NCBI GenBank assembly: GCA_052273625.1
Contig: DAVZHW010000019.1
Location: 1 to 32,353 of the forward strand
DNA: 32,353 bases
Source: Fimenecus sp052273625
GTDB taxonomy: Bacteria > Bacillota > Clostridia > Oscillospirales > Acutalibacteraceae
Reading direction: 5' to 3'
The notes below the pieces were generated by a model that worked only from the letters and a program-made list of their open reading frames with translations, had not been told where the DNA came from and ran no database searches. Numbering within the stretch: position 1 is the stretch's first letter; each line of letters starts with the position of its first letter. The translations under genes and the position numbers were made by a program. Shown piece by piece: positions 32,332-32,353 of the stretch.

Positions 32332-32353
32332 CAGCCTCCCTCTGACGAGGGAG
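32332..32353 (+). repeat. Start of a palindromic repeat, cut by window end
   Basis: CAGCCTCCCTC...GAGGGAG forms a hairpin (CTCCCTC/GAGGGAG, loop TGAC). It begins like the minus-strand reading of 265-420 (CAGCCTCCCT). The rest lies beyond the window. Confidence 0.5.

Overview
This is a low-GC, Gram-positive type chromosome segment. I infer an anaerobic gut or rumen clostridium of the Oscillospirales/Ruminococcaceae kind. The grounds are GGAGG-type ribosome sites before almost every gene, strong sigma-A promoters, CCA-encoded tRNAs, an energy-coupling factor (ECF) transporter core, a fermentative D-lactate dehydrogenase, a GPH-family sugar transporter and a secreted dockerin protein. The species cannot be read from the sequence.

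Layout. Bases 1-711 carry no believable gene. They hold a nest of inverted repeats and hairpins, including one copy of a structured repeat that recurs at the far right end. From 712 to 9600 lie a monocistronic GPH sugar transporter, tRNA-Leu(CAA) and ldhA on the minus strand, and a 1921-residue secreted protein made of bacterial Ig-like modules with a C-terminal dockerin. ligA (minus) faces this gene across a shared terminator. It diverges from a D-Ala-D-Ala carboxypeptidase gene, followed by pgi, a small P-loop protein and yceD-rpmF.

From 15714 to 27421 almost everything is packed on the plus strand with short gaps or ATGA overlaps. First come a radical-SAM DUF512 protein and der. A strong terminator and a new promoter follow, then ruvC-ruvA-ruvB (Holliday junction processing), glmM (cell wall precursor), an rRNA-methyltransferase-like gene, ecfA1-ecfA2-ecfT (ECF transporter motor), truA and a membrane-anchored DUF5711-like protein. 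A further promoter serves cvpA-pgsA and a ClpE-like unfoldase. bioY, the biotin-binding S component able to use the ECF motor, follows with its own leader. tRNA-Gly(TCC) closes the gene-rich part.

Bases 32004-32353 are again non-coding. They hold a second copy of the structured repeat fused directly to the 3' end of tRNA-Gly, a terminator, a decayed tRNA-like sequence on the minus strand and the start of another hairpin repeat cut by the window edge.

The coding core is ordinary housekeeping. The unusual material is the repeat family at both ends, whose stems keep pairing while their sequence changes between copies, and the giant dockerin protein with a duplicated super-module. I saw no CRISPR array, phage, transposase, defence system or biosynthetic cluster.
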